Assembly (NCBI RefSeq): GCF_040026395.1
Contig: NZ_CP157278.1
Coordinates: 682,001-746,000 of the forward strand
From: Pedobacter lusitanus
GTDB lineage: Bacteria; Bacteroidota; Bacteroidia; Sphingobacteriales; Sphingobacteriaceae
Length of the DNA: 64,000 bases
Reading direction: 5' to 3'
Below the pieces are notes generated by a model. It did no database searches. It worked only from the letters and a program-made list of their open reading frames with translations, and had not been told where the DNA came from. Shown here piece after piece: positions 17,626-27,170 of this stretch. Each line of letters starts with the position of its first letter. Position 1 is the stretch's first letter. The translations under genes and the position numbers were made by a program.

Positions 17626-18117
17626 TTAGCTTAGTTTCCAGTCTGGTCTTTCAAAATGGCAGGTATATCCGTATGGCTGCTTTTGTAAGTAATCCTGATG
17701 TTCCTCTTCGGCATTCCAGAAATCGGTTGCCGGAACAATTTCTGTTACAATCTGCCCCGGCCATACGCCAGAAGCTTCCATTTCTTCAATTAAAGTCTTT
17801 GCAGTTTCCCGTTGCGTTTCATCAATATAAAAAATAGCTGAACGATAAGAGGTACCGATATCATTTCCCTGTCTGTTTCTTGTTGTGGGATCATGAATCT
17901 GGAAAAAATATTCAAGTAATTTACGATATGATAATTGCGCCGGATCAAATATAATCTCTATACCTTCAGCATGGGTTCCATGGTTCCGGTAAGTTGCGTT
18001 GGGAACATCACCTCCTGTGTATCCAACAACAGTTGAAATTACACCAGGATAATGTCTGATAAGTTCTTCTACTCCCCAAAAACAACCGCCAGCAAGAATG
18101 GCTTTTTCAGTATTCAT
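17626..18117 (-). CDS. msrA: Peptide-methionine (S)-S-oxide reductase MsrA
   Basis: This 163-residue enzyme reduces the S-epimer of methionine sulfoxide. The catalytic motif GCFWG is at residues 11-15 (Cys12), followed by VVGYTGG, a [10 protein letters not shown] stretch (family GHAE) and the [12 protein letters not shown] tail. Its length matches stand-alone MsrA. There is no signal peptide, so it is cytoplasmic. The ATG at 18117 is followed directly by the conserved N-terminus. Confidence 0.97.
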   Translation of the reverse strand: MNTEKAILAGGCFWGVEELIRHYPGVISTVVGYTGGDVPNATYRNHGTHAEGIEIIFDPAQLSYRKLLEYFFQIHDPTTRNRQGNDIGTSYRSAIFYIDETQRETAKTLIEEMEASGVWPGQIVTEIVPATDFWNAEEEHQDYLQKQPYGYTCHFERPDWKLS

Positions 18118-18549
18118 ATAATTTTCTTTTAATTAATTAAAGGTACAGTACTGAGGCCTAATTGACAAGAACAGGCAATGATAATGACGTTAAGCTTATA
18201 ACCGGATAGCTGATACTTAATTATTTTTGATGTAACTGGACTTATACTTATATTTAAAAAGTTGTTTTCAGCTAAGAAAAAAGACACCTGCCCGGTGAGT
18301 TAGCAATAACCCACTATAAGCACAATTGCTGTAAAAGTTCTATCACTGAAGATTCCAAATCTAATTAGTCAATTCATTCATCTGTTAAATATATCTACAA
18401 AGACAGATATTCTATTAGCCTGGATGGTACTGGCTATAGTCTGCAGGAATTAGAGGCATTTATGAAAGACCTGAATACAGCAGCATTGAAATAAAGATTA
18501 TGATTAGAAACAGGATGAAATACCGGGGGTTAACATCAATCTCCGTGAG
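18118..18549. other. Intergenic region with a possible coding remnant
   Basis: About 430 nt without an intact gene. At 18369-18494 on the plus strand a start-less frame of about 41 codons ends YSISLDGTGYSLQELEAFMK, then eight residues and a stop. Its composition looks coding and may be the tail of a lost gene, but I cannot name the family. Confidence 0.4.
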
Positions 18550-18903
18550 TTAAAATCCAGCAATTTCCTCCTGTTTCTTTTTAGGCAGACTGGCTAATAT
18601 CAATTCATAGGAATGATCTATAAGTTCATGTAACTGCTTTAACGTCAGCCGTCCATCCATATAAACCGTATTCCAGTGTTTTTTATTCATATGATAGCCT
18701 GGTATTATTTCTTCATATTGTTCCCTTAAGGTAACCGCCCGTTCAGGATCACATTTTGCATTAAAACGATTTCCCGAATTCAGACCGGTAAGCAGGAATA
18801 TCTTTTCACCAACTTTAAAAACCAGCGTATCTTCTCCAAAAGGAAGTCCTTCAGTTACGCCGGGTTTGGACAAACAATAGTCACGTAATTCTTCTATATT
18901 CAT
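18550..18903 (-). CDS. MmcQ/YjbR family protein
   Basis: This is a protein of about 117 residues with the YjbR/MmcQ signature: an N-terminal LRDYCLSKPGVTEGLPFG, VFKVGEKIF, and a C-terminal KKHWNTVYMDG with HSYELILASLPK. The fold resembles DNA-binding CyaY-like proteins and function is not established. The frame is open to an ATG at 18915, but the ATG at 18903 matches the usual family N-terminus (MNIEELRDYC). Confidence 0.9.
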   Translation of the reverse strand: MNIEELRDYCLSKPGVTEGLPFGEDTLVFKVGEKIFLLTGLNSGNRFNAKCDPERAVTLREQYEEIIPGYHMNKKHWNTVYMDGRLTLKQLHELIDHSYELILASLPKKKQEEIAGF

Positions 18904-19006
18904 ATGGTAATCCAAATATAGTGATTCATTTAATATTTGTATTCAACCATATTTATACCTGCACAACGTACTGTCAGGAATATCATGAGGCACAGAAGCT
19001 GCTTGC

Positions 19007-19612
19007 TTATCTTACCGTTATACTACCGGCAAAATTCCCACTGCCATCAAATACAACCGCATACTTAATATAATTAGCACTAATCAATACCAGATATCCT
19101 TTTACCGAACCGTTCAGATTCAGATCCCAGGCATTGCTAAATACATAAGCCGGATACGTTGTATTTAAATACGCTGTAATGTTAGCAGGCAATGCTCCTG
19201 CCCCAATGTTGGTTATCAATTTTACACGGGGATATAACTGTACTCTTTTAATAAACAAACCAGCTGATGTAAACGCATTCAGAAAAACTCCTGTATTCGA
19301 GCTAATAACCGGATAGCTGGTGTCTCGATTGACAAAAGCCCGCTGCAGGGTATCTTTAGGGTAATTATTTGTAAAATAAGTCCTGATCGTTCCAGGCAGG
19401 GCTGCAATGGCAATCGTGTCGCGATGACGTCCGTCACGATCATCAAACCGGCCTCCCACATGCCATCCTATACCCGTTAGATCACGTTTTTCTCTTTGTT
19501 CAAGTACTTTCTTAAATACTCCGTCTGCATCAAATGTTAAACCAACTGGTTTTCCATTAAAGCTGATCACAACCAGATACCCCACTGCTTTGTTAGCCCC
19601 ATTAAATATCTG
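19007..19612 (-). pseudogene. 5'-truncated PepSY-like (DUF2874-type) repeat protein
   Basis: The frame has two imperfect repeats, seen in LPGTIRTYFTNNYPKDTL and LPANITAYLNTTYPAYVF and in VGYLVVIS and KGYLVLIS. This is typical of exported Bacteroidota PepSY-like proteins. The only early start is a GTG at 19585, inside the first repeat. The frame is open only back to a TAG at 19613-19615, and there is no signal peptide. The 5' end appears lost, with the LysE gene directly upstream. A short cytoplasmic protein from the GTG is the alternative. Confidence 0.6.
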
Positions 19613-19638
19613 CTAAGCTTTACTAACTGGAAAACAGT

Positions 19639-20280
19639 TTAATTGTTTTTCGCTTTTGTCAGCAGCATTTTGGCCGCAAGTGAGATCAGTACACTTGCCA
19701 TTACCCACTTCTGGACTCTTACCCATACCGGGTTTGCACTAAACCATAATGCTGCTTTTGCTGCAATCATGATTACTGTAAAGTTTATTAATGCACTGAT
19801 CAGCATCTGAATAAAACCCAGCTGGAAACACTGTGCTATTATATGTCCGGCTTCCGGTTTGATAAACTGCGGGAACAGTGATAAATAGAATACTGCTATT
19901 TTCGGATTTAGCACATTGGTCAGTAAACCCATAGTGAAGAGCTTAACAGGCTTATCTTCCGGTAAATCTTTTTGTACAGAGAACACGCCTTCACTTCCTG
20001 GCTTTAGTGCCATAAATGCAAGGTAAATCAGATAGAATGCTCCGGAAATTTTTAAAACAGTAAATAAAAATGGAACTGCCAGTAGAACTGCTGTAAGTCC
20101 AAAAGCCACCATAATGATATGAAATAAAAACCCGAACATTACACCTAAAAGTGAAAGCATTCCAGCCTTTTTGCCCTGCGTGATAGAACGGGAAATCAGA
20201 TAAATCATATTAGGCCCCGGAGTAATGGCCATAGCAATAGCAGCAAGCAGAAATACCAATAGTTCTTTTTGTACAATCAT
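19639..20280 (-). CDS. LysE-family amino-acid exporter
   Basis: This is a 213-residue membrane protein with about six hydrophobic segments. The family motif TPGPNMIYLISRSITQGKKA lies at residues 19-38, with VLNPKIAVFYLSLFPQF near 120. LysE/RhtB proteins export amino acids or homoserine lactones from the cytoplasm. The substrate is unknown. The gene appears monocistronic. Confidence 0.93.
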   Translation of the reverse strand: MIVQKELLVFLLAAIAMAITPGPNMIYLISRSITQGKKAGMLSLLGVMFGFLFHIIMVAFGLTAVLLAVPFLFTVLKISGAFYLIYLAFMALKPGSEGVFSVQKDLPEDKPVKLFTMGLLTNVLNPKIAVFYLSLFPQFIKPEAGHIIAQCFQLGFIQMLISALINFTVIMIAAKAALWFSANPVWVRVQKWVMASVLISLAAKMLLTKAKNN

Positions 20281-20418
20281 GAGGGGAAGATATTTATGCC
20301 TAAGATAGCTAATTTTAAAATCTCAAAACCACTTATTTTATAGGTTGTTTTAATCTCACGTCTGAATTCAGCGCTTGTAATACTGTTTGATTTTTAGAAT
20401 TTTTTTAATCTATGTGTT

Positions 20419-20979
20419 ATGGAAAATCTGAGAAACTATGCTATTATCGCAATAGCAATATGTACCATTGCAATGTGCAGTACAGAAAATGCCCCGGCAG
20501 AAAATAAAGATTATATATGCCGACCCGCAGACTCACTCAATACGGAGCATTTTATAAAGCAAATGTCAGCCAGCAATGCGAAAGAATTAAGTCTTTCAAA
20601 GCTCGCAAAAAAAAGATCCCGAAACTCGAAAGTCAGGGAATACGCCACCCGGGTTATGGATGCATGCATCCTTGCTAATTCGGATCTTGCCCCATTTGCT
20701 ATATTAAAGAACATCAAAATGCCGGATTCGGTAACCATTGATTCTGATAACTCTTACACTACATTACAACAGTCTGGACGGGCAGATTTTGACAAAGAGT
20801 ATTTATCAATGATCACTGATAGTCATAATCAGGCTATCGCTTTATTAACCAATATGGCAATGGCCCGCGATACTGCCATATCATCATTTGCAGATAAACA
20901 TTTACCTGTATTCAGAAGACATCTCGATGAGGGTAATTATCTAAGCCGGCATCTGCATCGCAAAATGAAAACAAGTTAA
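20419..20979 (+). CDS. DUF4142 domain protein, probable lipoprotein
   Basis: This is a 186-residue protein. The N-terminus has a hydrophobic stretch ending IAMC (Cys20), a weak lipobox. Residues 45-180 follow the DUF4142 four-helix pattern (ELSLSKLAKKRSRNSKVREY, KEYLSMITDSHNQAIALL, HLPVFRRHLDEG). It is a distant paralogue of the 7162-7746 protein. A hairpin terminator follows. The function of the family is not established. Confidence 0.8.
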   Translation: MENLRNYAIIAIAICTIAMCSTENAPAENKDYICRPADSLNTEHFIKQMSASNAKELSLSKLAKKRSRNSKVREYATRVMDACILANSDLAPFAILKNIKMPDSVTIDSDNSYTTLQQSGRADFDKEYLSMITDSHNQAIALLTNMAMARDTAISSFADKHLPVFRRHLDEGNYLSRHLHRKMKTS

Positions 20980-21002
20980 TAAATGGCTTAAGAAAGTCAG
21001 CA

Positions 21003-21035
21003 CACAGCAGCGGATATAATTTATCCCCTGCTGTG
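21003..21035 (+). terminator. Hairpin terminator
   Basis: Arms CACAGCAG and CTGCTGTG enclose an inner GGATA/TATCC stem. It starts 24 nt after the DUF4142 stop, and a T-rich tract follows within 20 nt. Confidence 0.6.
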
Positions 21036-21176
21036 CTTCAGGACTTAATTTTTATACTAAATACACATTTGTTTTCTTTGGGAATATCAATATCAATGAA
21101 TAGTTTTGATAAGATCACTGTTTCCTGACCACCACTATCACAAGAGACGCTGAAGAAAATAATTGACAAAACAGCT

Positions 21177-21968
21177 ATGGAAAACCAGCCATTTTTATGC
21201 AGTACCTGCGGTGTGGAATATGCACCTGCCCCAACTCCGCCTCAGCATTGTAAAATATGTGAAGATGAACGGCAGTATGTGAATCCTAAAGGACAAAGCT
21301 GGACTACTTTAACTCAGGTTAACAAATCGTACAAAAACATCATAGAAAAAGTAGCGCCCGAAATATATGCTATTTATTCCACGCCTTCTTTTGCCATCGG
21401 ACAGAGAGCACATTTGTTGATTACTCCTCAGGGTAATATCCTTTGGGACTGTATTGCCAATCTGGATGAAACGACTATTGACCTGATCGGCAAAATAGGT
21501 GGAATTGATGCTATCGCTATCTCACATCCTCATTATTATTCTACAGTAGAAAAATGGAGCAAAGCCTTTGGTAATGTTCCTGTTTATATCCACAAAAAAG
21601 ATAAAGAATGGCTGGGAAGAACTGACTTTAACCTGGTTTTATGGGATGAAGAACAAAAACTGATCAGAGAAGATATTACCCTGATCAACTGTGGAGGCCA
21701 TTTTGACGGGGCAACTGTACTACATTACAAAGATATATTATTGGTTGGTGATGTGATTCAGATCTGTCCTGATTTAAAATCAGTTTCTGTCATGTACAGC
21801 TATCCTAACTATATCCCTCTGGCACAAAAGGACGTCCTTTATATCCAAAAATCCTTAAAAGATTTTGACTATAACCGGATGTATGGAGCATTTGGACATT
21901 ATCTTAGAAAAGACGCACAGCAGATCATGCAATTTTCTATGGAAAGGTATTTAAAGATCTATAAGTGA
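21177..21968 (+). CDS. MBL-fold metallohydrolase-like protein with N-terminal zinc ribbon
   Basis: This is a 263-residue protein. Residues 8-30 hold two CxxC pairs (CSTCG, CKIC), a probable zinc ribbon. The rest follows the metallo-beta-lactamase fold: ISHPHYYST near 119 replaces HxHxDH (the Asp and last His are not conserved), CGGHFDGATVLHY near 178 and LLVGDVI follow. The incomplete metal motif suggests altered or lost hydrolase activity. Similar zinc-ribbon MBL proteins are annotated in many bacteria without known substrates. It is the gene before the iron/export operon but has its own context. Confidence 0.82.
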   Translation: MENQPFLCSTCGVEYAPAPTPPQHCKICEDERQYVNPKGQSWTTLTQVNKSYKNIIEKVAPEIYAIYSTPSFAIGQRAHLLITPQGNILWDCIANLDETTIDLIGKIGGIDAIAISHPHYYSTVEKWSKAFGNVPVYIHKKDKEWLGRTDFNLVLWDEEQKLIREDITLINCGGHFDGATVLHYKDILLVGDVIQICPDLKSVSVMYSYPNYIPLAQKDVLYIQKSLKDFDYNRMYGAFGHYLRKDAQQIMQFSMERYLKIYK

Positions 21969-21986
21969 TCCTGTAGCCAATTACAC

Positions 21987-22016
21987 TTTGTATTTAGCAT
22001 AATAATTGTAACTTTG
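21987..22016 (+). promoter_or_regulatory. Candidate promoter of the 22-28.5 kb operon
   Basis: TTTG at 21987-21990, an 18-nt spacer and TAACTTTG at 22009-22016 match the Bacteroidota -33/-7 consensus closely. The ATG of the next gene begins only 9 nt after the -7 box, so the transcript would be nearly leaderless. Confidence 0.6.
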
Positions 22017-22024
22017 TTGCATCT

Positions 22025-22399
22025 ATGCGACGTAAACAGCAACTTAATAAACAGATATTTTCCAGAATCGGAGCAATATTTCTGTTGCTGATTTTTATAA
22101 ATATCCCTGTAACAGAGGCATTTCATCAGCACTCTGGTGCCACAATAAACCAAAGTGCTGATCAGAACCCGGATAAAAAGCATTATTCCTCACTAGAGAA
22201 AAAATGTAAATTATGTGAGGTGGTTAAACATCAGTCACCACATTTCTATCTCCCTGAAAAGCAAATAGCTGTTTTAATCACTCAACTGCTCCAAAAACAG
22301 GATTGGCATTTCCTTTTACAATCCAGCTCCTGCTTTATCTTGAAATGTGCCAATAAAGGTCCGCCTGTTTTTACAGCTGACACTGTATTTCCAGGATAA
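22025..22399 (+). CDS. Small exported His/Cys-containing protein
   Basis: This is a 124-residue protein with a signal peptide or anchor (hydrophobic residues 14-30, then EAFHQHSG). The mature part has HQH, KCKLCE and later C/K residues, a pattern of metal-binding periplasmic proteins of the kind often found before TonB receptor genes (DUF2946-like context). It is the first gene of an apparent operon with the ABC ATPase, TonB receptor and permeases. I cannot name its function; metal handling is an inference from the His/Cys motif and neighbours. Confidence 0.65.
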   Translation: MRRKQQLNKQIFSRIGAIFLLLIFINIPVTEAFHQHSGATINQSADQNPDKKHYSSLEKKCKLCEVVKHQSPHFYLPEKQIAVLITQLLQKQDWHFLLQSSSCFILKCANKGPPVFTADTVFPG

Positions 22400-22432
22400 A
22401 ATCCCGGTAATCCCTCCTATTCTTAAAAATTT

Positions 22433-22471
22433 ATCCATCCATCCATCCATCCATCCATCCATCCATCCATC
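22433..22471 (+). repeat. Tetranucleotide microsatellite (ATCC)9
   Basis: Nine perfect ATCC units plus a partial one lie 36 nt upstream of the ABC ATPase start, in the gap after the small exported protein. Tetranucleotide tracts of this length are prone to slippage. Here the tract is outside any convincing coding frame, so it could change the spacing or folding of the ABC gene's leader. Confidence 0.95.
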
Positions 22472-22506
22472 AGGAATGCATATTCCTGTATTCTATATTT
22501 TTTCTC

Positions 22507-23202
22507 ATGCTGCAGGCCATTTCATTATCCAAAAATTATCAGGAACATATAGCCCTGGATAACCTTAATCTTCAGGTAAATCCCGGAGAAGTATTTTGTC
22601 TGTTAGGACAAAACGGTGCTGGTAAAACAACGACAATTAATCTTTTCCTTGGATTTATTACCCCGACATCCGGTAAAATCATGATCAATAATCAGGAAGT
22701 TAAACCTGGTGCTGCTGATACGCGCAAATACCTGGCTTATATCCCAGAAGTGGTTATGCTTTACGGAAATCTTTCTGCAATAGATAACCTAGATTATTTT
22801 AGCCGGCTGGCCGGTTTTTCTTATAACAAAGCTCATCTCTCTGATTTCCTGTCCCAATGCGGATTACAAAATGAAGCCCATCTGAAAAACCTGTCTGGTT
22901 TTAGTAAAGGAATGCGTCAGAAAGTGGGAATCGCTATTGCTTTAGCAAAAAATGCAGATGTTATCCTGATGGATGAACCTACAAGTGGCCTGGATCCTAA
23001 AGCAACTGATGAATTTACCAGACTGGTGAAAGATCTGGGCAAACAAGGTAAATCTATCCTGATGGCTACTCACGATATTTTCAACGCAGTAAACGTAGGT
23101 ACTCATATCGGTATTATGCGCAAAGGACAGCTTATTCATACGATAAACGCTGATGATATCAATGCAGGTGACCTGCAAAAATTATACTTACAAACTATTT
23201 AA
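22507..23202 (+). CDS. ABC transporter ATP-binding protein
   Basis: This is a 231-residue ABC ATPase with Walker A GQNGAGKTT (about 34-42), a signature-region variant LSGFSKGMRQKVGIA, and Walker B VILMDEPTSGLDP. It is of the class that drives ABC-2 type exporters (NosF/CcmA-like). It is followed 14 nt later by a TonB receptor and then by two permeases that are its likely partners, all on one strand. The start at 22507 has no clear Shine-Dalgarno site, usual for this phylum. Confidence 0.93.
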   Translation: MLQAISLSKNYQEHIALDNLNLQVNPGEVFCLLGQNGAGKTTTINLFLGFITPTSGKIMINNQEVKPGAADTRKYLAYIPEVVMLYGNLSAIDNLDYFSRLAGFSYNKAHLSDFLSQCGLQNEAHLKNLSGFSKGMRQKVGIAIALAKNADVILMDEPTSGLDPKATDEFTRLVKDLGKQGKSILMATHDIFNAVNVGTHIGIMRKGQLIHTINADDINAGDLQKLYLQTI

Positions 23203-23216
23203 GATCACCATTATAA

Positions 23217-25721
23217 ATGAATTTATTCTCTACGCTTATATGCAGAACTTTTTTAATTTCCGGCATCATTTTTCTATTTAATCTACAGGGTATCGCTCAG
23301 ATAAAAGTGACCGGAAATGTAGTTTCGGAGCAACACGCCCCCCTTAAACAAGTCAATATCCGATTCAAAAACGGAAAAGATATATTAAATACATCGAGTG
23401 ATACTTCAGGCAGATTTCAACTGATTTTACCAAAGTCAGGTAGTTATCTGGTAACACTAAGTGCCATTGGATTTCAGACCTGCAGCAAAGTATATCAGAT
23501 TACCGGAATACCGGAAATCATATTGAACAGCATTGTACTTGCTGATTCGGATGAAGAACTTCAAACGGTGGAAATCATTGGGACGACAGCTAAAAAATAT
23601 TTTAGTGATTATTCATTCTCTGCCACCAAAATAGCGACCCTAAATAAAGATATTCCCCAGGCCATATCAACCGTGTCTAAAGAACTGATTGCCGACAGAC
23701 AGGCAGCTACACTGGCGGATGTAGTTAAACATGTACCGGGAGTGTCTCAAAGCAGTTTTTATAATCAGTTCGCCATCCGGGGAATTAATCAGAATCAGGA
23801 AGGTGCAATTATTAATGGCATGCGCACTCACCAATACTTTTTTAATCAGCCACTGACCAGTAACCTGGAACGTATAGAAGTAATTAAAGGGCCGGCAAGT
23901 GCAAATTTTTCAAGCGTGGACCCCGGCGGAAGTATTAATATGGTCACAAAAAAACCATTAGCTGAAGACAGAAAACAAATCAGTATTTCAACTGGTAGTT
24001 TTAGCACAATGAGAACTGCTCTGGATTTTACAGGACCGTTAAATAAAGAAAAAACTTTATTGTACAGACTGAATGCTGCTTATGAGGACAGCAAAAGTTT
24101 CAGAGATCTGCAATATAAAAAAGCTTATCTGATCTCTCCTTCCTTCTCCTATGTTCCTAATGATAAAACCAGTATTAATGTAGAACTAGTAATGAATAAC
24201 AGCAAATCAAGGTTAGATCGCGGACAGGCAATCTTTGGTGCCATAGCTGGTAAAACCGATTTAAAAAGTACGCCGGTTACCTTTAATATGGGTGGCAGCA
24301 ACGATTATTTTAACAGTCAGGATTTAATGCTGATGAGTAATCTTTCACATGCTTTTACTCCAGATGTGGTTTTCAATGTTGCTTATATGAAACAGGCATG
24401 GACCGAGGATTTGCTGGAACATCGTACCACCAATGCGTTTGGTGTGGACGAAAATAATATGCCAATACCTACACTTGCCGGCATGCGCGCAGTACAGAGA
24501 CAGCAAAAATGGAATACTGATAATCTAAGCACATATTTTAGTATCAATGCAACTACCGGTGTATTAAAGCATAAAATTGTAATTGGCTTTGATGTTATGA
24601 CTACGCAAAAGTACAGAGGTGGCGGCGAGAATTCGGCGCAGGGATATCGTTTAAAAGATGGCACTGTAGCCCCGAAATATGATCCGGCCAAAAAGGATCT
24701 CTATCTATTCAAAACAGTTAACGGGATCAATGCACCGGTGCCTAATACAGATCATTTTAACCTGGCAAATCCTGTATACACTATCCGTAATCTCAGCGAC
24801 TATATTTTCACCAAAACTGAGATCCCGCCTGCGTATGCCCTTGTCAACGGATTATATCTGCAGGATCAGATCAGGTATCAGAAAATGATCCTTACCGTAG
24901 GCTTAAGACAGGAATGGTATGATGATTACAATAATTATAAATTAAGCACAGAAAAAAAGATTTCAAGAAAAAAACTGCTGCCAAGATTAGGAATTACTTA
25001 TGCGGTAACTCCGGATATCAATGTTTACGGGACTTACCTGAAGGGCTATCAGCCACAGGAAAACACCTCTACGCTAGTCATTGTTCCACCACCTGCGGGT
25101 ACGCATTACAAACCGCTGGAAAGTGATCTGAAAGAGATCGGGGTTAAGTCGGAATGGTTAAACAGAACACTCCTGATCAATGTATCTCTATTTGAAATTA
25201 ATCAGCGGAATCTGCTTCTAAATGCAAATGATCCGGTAGATGTGAACTTGCTTATTGAGCGTGGTGCCCAGAGAAGCAGAGGTTTAGAACTGGAAGCATC
25301 TGGTTTTATTTTACCAGGCTGGCAATTCAGTGCAGGATACAGCTATACAGATGCAATCGTCAGGCAGGATAATGATGTTACTTTAATTGGTCAGCGGGTG
25401 CAGAATACGCCAAAACATAGTGGCAGTATCTGGACCAGATATGATCTGAAAGATAACCGGTTTATCAAAGGTATAGGCTTTGGCGCCGGTATACAATACA
25501 GCGGAGATAAATTGCCTTTATATATCAGAAATTTCACCTTACCTGCATATACGGTTGTGGATGCGGCAATCTATTATGCTCCGGCAAAATCAAAGATACA
25601 GCTGGCCATGAATGTGAACAATGTCTTTAATAAAACCTATTGGGTGGGTGCACAAAACTATCTGCGCTTATTCCCCGGAACACCAAGAAATGTAATGTTT
25701 AATGTCACCTACAGATTCTGA
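23217..25721 (+). CDS. TonB-dependent siderophore-type receptor
   Basis: This is an 834-residue outer-membrane receptor. A signal peptide (about 1-28, ending GIAQ) is followed by a CarboxypepD_reg-like domain (about 30-100), a plug domain with FAIRGINQNQEGAIINGMR and IEVIKGPASANFSSVDPGG, and a 22-strand barrel ending in YRF. The plug motifs match siderophore receptors (FhuA/FpvA type). The substrate is unknown. It sits between an ABC ATPase and its permeases, an unusual order that suggests receptor and exporter act on related ligands. Confidence 0.92.
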   Translation: MNLFSTLICRTFLISGIIFLFNLQGIAQIKVTGNVVSEQHAPLKQVNIRFKNGKDILNTSSDTSGRFQLILPKSGSYLVTLSAIGFQTCSKVYQITGIPEIILNSIVLADSDEELQTVEIIGTTAKKYFSDYSFSATKIATLNKDIPQAISTVSKELIADRQAATLADVVKHVPGVSQSSFYNQFAIRGINQNQEGAIINGMRTHQYFFNQPLTSNLERIEVIKGPASANFSSVDPGGSINMVTKKPLAEDRKQISISTGSFSTMRTALDFTGPLNKEKTLLYRLNAAYEDSKSFRDLQYKKAYLISPSFSYVPNDKTSINVELVMNNSKSRLDRGQAIFGAIAGKTDLKSTPVTFNMGGSNDYFNSQDLMLMSNLSHAFTPDVVFNVAYMKQAWTEDLLEHRTTNAFGVDENNMPIPTLAGMRAVQRQQKWNTDNLSTYFSINATTGVLKHKIVIGFDVMTTQKYRGGGENSAQGYRLKDGTVAPKYDPAKKDLYLFKTVNGINAPVPNTDHFNLANPVYTIRNLSDYIFTKTEIPPAYALVNGLYLQDQIRYQKMILTVGLRQEWYDDYNNYKLSTEKKISRKKLLPRLGITYAVTPDINVYGTYLKGYQPQENTSTLVIVPPPAGTHYKPLESDLKEIGVKSEWLNRTLLINVSLFEINQRNLLLNANDPVDVNLLIERGAQRSRGLELEASGFILPGWQFSAGYSYTDAIVRQDNDVTLIGQRVQNTPKHSGSIWTRYDLKDNRFIKGIGFGAGIQYSGDKLPLYIRNFTLPAYTVVDAAIYYAPAKSKIQLAMNVNNVFNKTYWVGAQNYLRLFPGTPRNVMFNVTYRF

Positions 25722-25723
25722 TC

Positions 25724-27169
25724 ATGATGAAAACAATATTTATAATTTCTGGCAACACATGGAAAATGGCCTTTGAAAATAAGGCAACCATTGCCCTAAC
25801 TGTAATTTTAGGACTGGCTTTAGGGCTGGCCACTTTTATTGGCTGGCAAAATTTCAACACGCAACATAATCAACGCCTGAAATACAAAGAAATAGTACGG
25901 CAAAAATGGCTGTCCAAACCCGATAAACATCCTCACAGAATGGCTCATTATGGTTATCTCGTTTTCAGGGATAAACATGAACTGAGTTTTTTTGATTTTG
26001 GAATGGAGAGTTTCGCAGGGGTATCAATTTTTCTTGAAGCCCATAAACAAAATACAGTTAATTTTTCCGAAGCGGGCTTTTCAAATGGCATGCTTCGTTT
26101 TGGCGAATTGAGTGTAGCTATGGTATTGCAGCTTCTTGTCCCCCTGCTGATCTTTTTTTTGGGGTATAACACGATATCTGCGGAACGTGAAGCCGGCACA
26201 CTCAAAATACTATTATGTCAGGGTGTAAAATGGTCCCAATTACTATTTGGCAAAGTGCTGGGAATTATCAGCGTAAGTTTCACGCTGTTTATTCCGGTTA
26301 TCCTGCTGACCATTGTTTTATGGGCAGCACTGAGTAACTGGCAGGTATCAGTAGATTCAGGTATGCGTTTATTGTTACTTATAGCTGCCTATACTTTATA
26401 TTTTATCATTTGCGCAGGTATAGCGGTACTGGTATCGGCCTTTCATCAGAGCTCAAAAGCTGCTTTAACCAGTTTACTTGTTTTATGGGTGTTCTTTACG
26501 CTTGTCTTACCCAGAGTTACTCAGGCAATCGGTGCGAAAATTTATCCTTCACCAGCTAAAATTGAATTCAATGCAGCCATAGAAGCTGATTTACAAAAAG
26601 AAGGTGATAGTCACAATCCTGATGATCCGCATTATGCACAATTCAAAGCTGATGTGCTCAAAAAATATAAGGTTGACGATGTCACTAAACTGCCTTTCAA
26701 TTATGGGGGTTATCTCATGGCCGAAGGAGAAAGAATCTCGGCAGGGATTTATAACCGGCATCAGAAACAACTTAACCAGACATTTGAAAATCAAAACAGC
26801 TTTGCAGTTGCAGCAAGTTACCTCAATCCTTTTCTGGCCATAAAAAACCTATCTATGGCACTCACTGCATCTGATTTTAAAACTTATGCAGACTTTCAGG
26901 ATCAGGCAGAGGCTTATCGCTATCAGCTTGCCCAGCGTATGAATCAGCTTCAGATGGATAACATCAGTAATGAAAAACCTGGTGAAAAAGAAAAGGCTGC
27001 CAGTATCAGCCATGCGCACTGGGCTGAACAACCAGACTTCCAATATCATTTTAAACCTGTAAGCTGGGTAATTGCAAATCAACCAGGAACCATTCTTTCT
27101 ATATTATTCTGGTTTGCAGGGATATTAATAATTCTGGCAATTTCATCAAAATGGATTAAAACCGTATAA
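25724..27169 (+). CDS. ABC exporter permease, DUF3526/ABC-2 type (1)
   Basis: This is a 481-residue membrane protein with one N-terminal helix (about 20-38), a long extracytoplasmic loop, and about five more helices. FLGYNTISAEREAGTLKILL near 145-165 is the ABC-2 permease signature. It begins 2 nt after the TonB receptor stop and ends 1 nt before the next permease, indicating tight co-transcription. It is probably one half of a heterodimeric exporter with the 22507 ATPase. The substrate is unknown. Confidence 0.85.
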   Translation: MMKTIFIISGNTWKMAFENKATIALTVILGLALGLATFIGWQNFNTQHNQRLKYKEIVRQKWLSKPDKHPHRMAHYGYLVFRDKHELSFFDFGMESFAGVSIFLEAHKQNTVNFSEAGFSNGMLRFGELSVAMVLQLLVPLLIFFLGYNTISAEREAGTLKILLCQGVKWSQLLFGKVLGIISVSFTLFIPVILLTIVLWAALSNWQVSVDSGMRLLLLIAAYTLYFIICAGIAVLVSAFHQSSKAALTSLLVLWVFFTLVLPRVTQAIGAKIYPSPAKIEFNAAIEADLQKEGDSHNPDDPHYAQFKADVLKKYKVDDVTKLPFNYGGYLMAEGERISAGIYNRHQKQLNQTFENQNSFAVAASYLNPFLAIKNLSMALTASDFKTYADFQDQAEAYRYQLAQRMNQLQMDNISNEKPGEKEKAASISHAHWAEQPDFQYHFKPVSWVIANQPGTILSILFWFAGILIILAISSKWIKTV

Positions 27170-27170
27170 C

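Noticed and set aside
22433..22471. CRISPR-like or satellite array.
   Set aside because: The unit is only 4 nt without spacers; it is a simple microsatellite. No CRISPR array was seen in the window.
22347..22562. Open frame crossing the ATCC repeat (SIHP repeats).
   Set aside because: The repeat itself keeps the frame open; it overlaps two real genes in another frame and has no family resemblance.
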